Below are positions 59,839 through 64,000 of a stretch of 64,000 nt of DNA, piece after piece (the stretch's first letter is position 1; every line of letters starts with the position of its first letter). The translations under genes were made by a program, and so were the position numbers. Below the pieces are notes generated by a model. That model did not search any database. It had not been told where the DNA came from and saw only the letters and a list, made by a program, of their open reading frames with translations. The stretch covers positions 28,330,668 to 28,394,667 of the forward strand of contig NC_133110.1 of the NCBI RefSeq assembly GCF_022965805.1, written 5' to 3'. This DNA is from Primulina eburnea. Taxonomy: Eukaryota > Streptophyta > Magnoliopsida > Lamiales > Gesneriaceae.

Positions 59839-60912
59839 CTAACACGTCAGACACTCAGATACAAAACGTCTAATATCCTTCTTCATTCCGGGCCACCAAT
59901 ACAACAACTGCAGATCTTTGTACATCTTCGTAATCTTAAGATGAATAGAGTACGGCGACATGTGGGCTTCAGATAAAATATCTGCTCGAATGGAATCACT
60001 GCTAGGAACCCACATTCTGTCTAGATATCTCACAATTCCGTCGCTAACTGTATACAAGATACTGCCCTTGGCTTCATCTCTCTGCTTCCACTTTGCCAAC
60101 TGCTCATCTGTTGACTGCCCACTACGAATGCGGTCTAGAAGAGAAGACTGAATCGTCAAAGTAGATAGACGGGGAACTCTACCTCGAGGACGTGTCTCTA
60201 GATCAAACCTCTGCATCTCAAACTGAAGGGGTCTCGGAATCGCCAAATGAGCCATCACTGCGACTTTCCTGCTGAGTGCATCCGCAACTACATTAGCTTT
60301 GCCCGGGTGGTAGCTAAGGTCATAGTCATAGTCATTCACTGGCTCCAACAAACGCCTCTTCCGCATATTCAGATCTTTCTACGTAAAGAAGTACTTGAGG
60401 CTCTTATGGTCGGTAAAGATCTGGCACTTCTCTCCGTACAAATAATGCCTCCAAATCTTCAAGGCAAAAACTACGGCTGCCAACTCCAGATCGTGGGTAT
60501 GGTAGTTCTTCTCGTGGATCTTCAACTGGCGAGAAGCATACGCTATCACCTTCCCATATTGCATTAACACTGAGCCTAAATCGAGCTTCGAAGCATCGGT
60601 ATACAAAACAAAGTCTCCGGGCCCTGACGGCATGGCCAGTACTGGTGCTGAGATAAGATCTTGCTTCAAAGTATCGAAGCTCTTTTGACACTCATCACTC
60701 CACACAAATTTCGCATTCTTCTTTGTCAACGACGTGAGTGGAACTGCGATGGAGGAGAATCCCTGAATAAACTTCCGGTAATAACCTGCTAGCCCAAGGA
60801 AACTACGAATCTCTGATGCATTTTGCGGAACAACCCAATCTCTGACTGCTCCAACTTTCGCTGGGTCTACCTCAATACCGCTGCTAGAAACGATGTGGCC
60901 TAAGAACGCCAC
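59839..60912 (-). pseudogene. G2 RT connection, RNase H and integrase N-terminus, broken
   Basis: 60379-60912: [27 protein letters not shown], then RNase H with [36 protein letters not shown] and TDHKSLKY. A stop just after this (near 60379) separates it from 59839-60366, which has YHPGKANVVADALSRK, SEAHMSPYSIH and WWPGMKKDIRRFVSECLTC, that is, the last RNase H Asp and the integrase HHCC ligands. Domain order is normal. Confidence 0.88.
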
Positions 60913-61448
60913 CTTCTCTAACCAGAACTCACACTTACTGAACTTTGCGAATAGCTTGTGCTTTTGTAAGGTCTACAAAACTGCGGTCAGATGTTTGCTG
61001 TGATCCTCTTGATTCTTTGAGTAGACGAGAATGTCGTCTATGAATACTATCACGAACTGATCAAGATACGGCTGAAATACGCGATTCATGATATCCATGA
61101 AGATCGCTGGCGCATTCGTCAAACCGAACGGCATCACAAGGAACTCGAAGTGGTCGTACGAGTCCTAAAAGAAGTCTTGAGAACATCGGCATCTTCAATC
61201 CTCGGGAGTGGGTATTTGTTCTTTACTGTAGCCCGGTTCAATTCCCGGTAATCAATGAAGAGCCTCATCAAACCATCCTTCTTCTTCACAAATAAGATTG
61301 GCGCGCCCCATTGTGAAAAACTTGGGCGAATGAACTCCTTGTCGAGAAGTTCCTGAATCTGATTCTTGAGTTCTGCCATCTCTGTCGGTGCTAATCGGTA
61401 CGGTGTTTTAGAGATCTGTGCGGTACCTGGCATAAGCTCAATAGAAAA
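60913..61448 (-). pseudogene. G2 reverse transcriptase with internal deletion
   Basis: 61134-61433 has [44 protein letters not shown] and [10 protein letters not shown], then jumps straight to [11 protein letters not shown]. The roughly 27 residues normally between, which carry the first catalytic Asp (the [11 protein letters not shown] block of the intact copy), are deleted. A frameshift follows. The palm with [14 protein letters not shown] is still readable at 61000-61060. Confidence 0.85.
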
Positions 61449-61990
61449 CTATACTTCCCGCACAGGTGGCATACCAGAGACATCATCAGGAAACACGTCT
61501 AGAAAGTCCCTAACAATTGGGACATCGAAGGCTGACTGACTGGGTGCTTCGAGAACAGATATAAAAGTCGCTAAAAACGCTCGACGCCCTCTACGCATAA
61601 GCTTCCTAGCCTTGACACAAGGTATTATACGCAGTAAATGAAAGTACCTGTCTGGTTCGAAAAGCGGTCGGACTAGCACAGATTTCCATTGGAAATCAAT
61701 CAAAACCCTGTTCTTCAATATCCAGTCCATCCCCAGAATGATATCAAACTCTGGCATCAAAAATATGATAAGATCCGCATAGACAAGATTACCATGAAGC
61801 TCGAGGTCTATGTCTGGGATCACATTAGTAGCTGCCAGCTCCTCTCTAGAAGGCAATACTACTGAATATGCTATGTCTAGCCCAATGGTCTCGACCTTGA
61901 GGAAATTTGCGAAGGTCACTGAAATGAATGAATGAGTAGCCCCTGAATCTATCAAGGCATTTGTAGCTGAACCAGCTATAAAAATTCTCC
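61449..61990 (-). pseudogene. G2 aspartic protease and linker
   Basis: The frame reads FIAGSATNALIDSGATHSFIS (DSGAT active site near 61945) and MPEFDIILGMDWI, then a linker ending PIVRDFLDVFPDDVSGMPPVREV, the usual junction to RT. Upstream, 61990-62107, no gag is recognisable before the G3 LTR begins. Confidence 0.85.
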
Positions 61991-63226
61991 CTAAAATGTT
62001 GGAACATCAAACTGAACCCAATAATTACTAGAACTAACTAATAGACATGTGAAGGTCAAAGTTCTTCTAATCTAAACTCTGAAAGCCACATTGATTAGAA
62101 CATACAATGTAGTGACCCGTTCCAGAATCACCTACTAATTGAGAACTAAGCATGCAATTAACTTAATTAAAAAAAATCAGAGTTATATGCGGAAAAGGCC
62201 AAAGAATCAAACGTTATACAACCCAATCGAAATCTAGAATAACCCAGAATAAAAATATTCGGTACAACCATATCGAATCAAATGGAAAACACTGAAAACT
62301 AAACCAACCAGCTACTCAACGTCCTCCTCCTGCTCCTCCTGAGCCATCCAACCTGAGGCCTGCCCCGTGGGAATGGGGTGTCCACGCATAAACAAAACCG
62401 AGGACGTGAGCGATAAGAACGCCCAGTACAAAAGTATGAGTATACAAACCTATATGAAATGCACATGCTATGATATGATACCAGGGTAGTCAAGAAACAG
62501 GAATCACAAAGGATCTCAAAATGCTCAGTCTAGAGGCGCCAAGTGGATAGTGCCGCGCGGTACACCTCTGGGTCACTGCATCCACTACAAGACAGACGTG
62601 GACCTAAAATGTCCCGGACCACCGAAGCCCTCCCGACCCGTCGGCCACTGTGTACTCTCGGTGTCCATGCGTCCACAAGACAGGGCTGAGCGGCCCCAAG
62701 ATATAGCTTATCTCGAAAGAGATACAGCTCAACAGTGAAGGCTATCTCGAAGGAGATACGGCTCAACGTGAAATGCAATGTGCATTAATAAACGTGACAT
62801 AATAGCATGCATCAAATGACATATATCAATGCACCACATAATCATGCAACACATATATGAATGTATACTCAACCAGGATATCTCGGATAGTACTTTCGTA
62901 CCTCTATCACAGCAATCCTAATCCACTGGAACAACCAGACAACAGGTCTAGAACAAGCCTACGCATCAAAAGCATATCCCAATCAATACTACCATGCTCG
63001 ACTAGCAAAACCAGTACTCCCTAGTACTACCAAAGGTTTAGGGTTTACCTTCGTCCGTCGACAGCCCTTTGATGTCGATTGCCTCGTAACTCAGACGTCG
63101 CTACGCTACCACTCCTGGCAGCTCCTGGCTATCGCTCGACCAACAACTAACCCTAGAACCTTCCAAATCTCTCACTAAAGACTCAATCTCAAGAAATTGG
63201 CAAGTCAAAATGAGGAAATCCGAGCA

Positions 63227-63237
63227 CTATTTATAGG
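63227..63237 (-). promoter_or_regulatory. TATA box of the G3 LTR
   Basis: The minus strand reads CCTATAAATAG, only five bases from the edge of the dyad array. Confidence 0.75.
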
Positions 63238-63241
63238 CCAT

Positions 63242-63466
63242 GTTCGGATCCTCCGAACAACACTTCGGAACGTCCGAACGCTACGTGTCCATTGGCTCTT
63301 GACAGCTCATGATCGGATCCTCCGATCATACACTTCGGACCGTCCGAACGTGCATGGAAAATGACGTGTCGATCCACTCTTGACACCTCATGTTCGGATC
63401 CACCGAACCTACTTCGGATCGTCCGAACTCTTCGGTGCTTCCGAACCAACTTCAGACCTTCCGATC
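63242..63466. repeat. Dyad array in the G3 LTR, eight copies
   Basis: Centres are at about 63250, 63271, 63319, 63341, 63400, 63420, 63438 and 63458 (intervals 21, 48, 22, 59, 20, 18, 20). The main form has arms GTTCGGA/TCCGAAC. At 63309-63329 the arms are ATGATCGGA/TCCGATCAT, a paired T-to-A and A-to-T change with longer symmetry. The last copy is degraded. Confidence 0.9.
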
Positions 63467-63521
63467 ATGATTAATCACCATTAGTCCGTTGATTACCCAA
63501 TTCGGCATTCGGGCTACTACA

Positions 63522-63537
63522 TTCTCCCCCCCTTAAA
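63522..63537 (-). other. Polypurine tract of gypsy G3
   Basis: The minus strand reads TTTTAAGGGGGGGAGAA next to the LTR. Confidence 0.85.
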
Positions 63538-63683
63538 AGATTTCGTCCTCGAAATCAGTCTTAGAGAGTGAACAAAACGAAATAACAACATCGTTATTAC
63601 AGCTCAATGGTTGTTGAATACAACTGATATTACGATTACAACTGAAAACACAACATACATCTATAATACAACTACAGTACAAC

Positions 63684-64000
63684 TCAAAAGAGCTCTGGAT
63701 GTTCTGAACGCATACGACTCTCTAACTCCCAAGTGGCTTCCTCAGTGCCTCTGCGCTGCCACTGCACTAAGACAAGAGGAATGATCTTATTCCGCAACAC
63801 CTTGTCTTTGCGATCTAGAATCCGAACTGGTCGCTCCACGTAAGACAAATCCGAATCAAGTTGAACTTCAGATGGATGCAAGATGTGAGACTCATCTGCT
63901 ACATAACGTCTCAACAAGGATACGTGGAACACATTATGAATACTTGATAGGTACGGCGGCAACGCAAGTCTGTAAGCTAAATCTCCCACACATTCCAGTA
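63684..64000 (-). CDS. G3 gypsy polyprotein C-terminus, cut by window edge
   Basis: Open from the right edge to a stop at 63684: VGDLAYRLALPPYL, NVFHVSLLRRYV, LSYVERPVRILDRKDK and PLVLVQWQRRGTEEATWELE. This is the integrase C-terminal tail with the chromodomain-like end, close to residues 1410-1510 of the intact polyprotein at 40438-44973. No stop or shift is seen, so G3 may be a fairly young element. The start lies outside the window. Confidence 0.9.
   Translation of the reverse strand, partial: LECVGDLAYRLALPPYLSSIHNVFHVSLLRRYVADESHILHPSEVQLDSDLSYVERPVRILDRKDKVLRNKIIPLVLVQWQRRGTEEATWELESRMRSEHPELF

Larger units (their letters stand above)
62108..63521 (-). mobile_element. Gypsy G3 3' LTR
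   Basis: It runs TGTAGTGACCC to GGGCTACTACA, 1414 bp, followed by a polypurine tract and minus-strand pol. It interrupts G2. It has a TATA box at 63227-63237 and a dyad array at 63242-63466. It differs in sequence from the other gypsy LTRs. The 5' LTR and target duplication are outside the window. Confidence 0.85.

Overview
This window is plant nuclear DNA made almost wholly of transposable elements. It carries Ty3/gypsy and Ty1/copia LTR retrotransposons and tRNA-derived SINEs, many of them nested inside one another. I found no host protein gene, rRNA or genuine tRNA gene. The Athila, Tat and Tekay-type gypsy polyproteins, the tRNA-Met and tRNA-Asp primer sites and the AT-rich DNA with long LTRs all point to a flowering plant, probably a eudicot. 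I cannot name the species.

Layout. 1-5657: a decayed minus-strand gypsy element (RT, gag, primer site, 5' LTR) whose gag holds an unclassified GC-rich insertion. 5658-6549: a truncated gypsy LTR. 6550-6800: a copia LTR fragment. 7013-15242: an Athila-type element on the minus strand with gag, protease, RT, RNase H, integrase and a third ORF. 15430-20870: a heavily mutated plus-strand Tat-like gypsy pol. 22285-25893: a minus-strand copia LTR holding a solo LTR of another copia family. 27390-32839: a decayed plus-strand copia element with its 3' LTR. 32996-34790: a fold-back cluster of about nine SINE copies from two families. 34950-36580: a copia LTR cut off by the next element.

From 36581 the window is one nested stack. 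Gypsy element G2 (LTR 36581-36865 plus 55886-58666, pol 58667-62107) was hit in its LTR by a large non-autonomous LTR element (36866-55885, TSD TCATC). That element was hit in one LTR by an intact Tekay-like gypsy (38446-47116, TSD AAACC, one 1511-aa ORF, LTRs with only three differences seen) and in the other LTR by a copia solo LTR (51437-53576). G2 pol was hit by another gypsy, G3 (3' LTR 62108-63521, pol running off the right edge).

The most interesting pattern is in the LTR promoters. Several unrelated families carry, upstream of a TATA box, an array of short dyad-symmetric motifs. The motif sequence differs between families but the geometry recurs: two dyads about 20-25 bp apart centre to centre, and pairs repeating about every 72 bp, often eight dyads in all. 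Within arrays the two arms change together so that symmetry is kept. The same layout lies in front of a TATA box inside the Athila element, just upstream of its third ORF, which suggests an internal promoter. All measurements were made by eye from the sequence.
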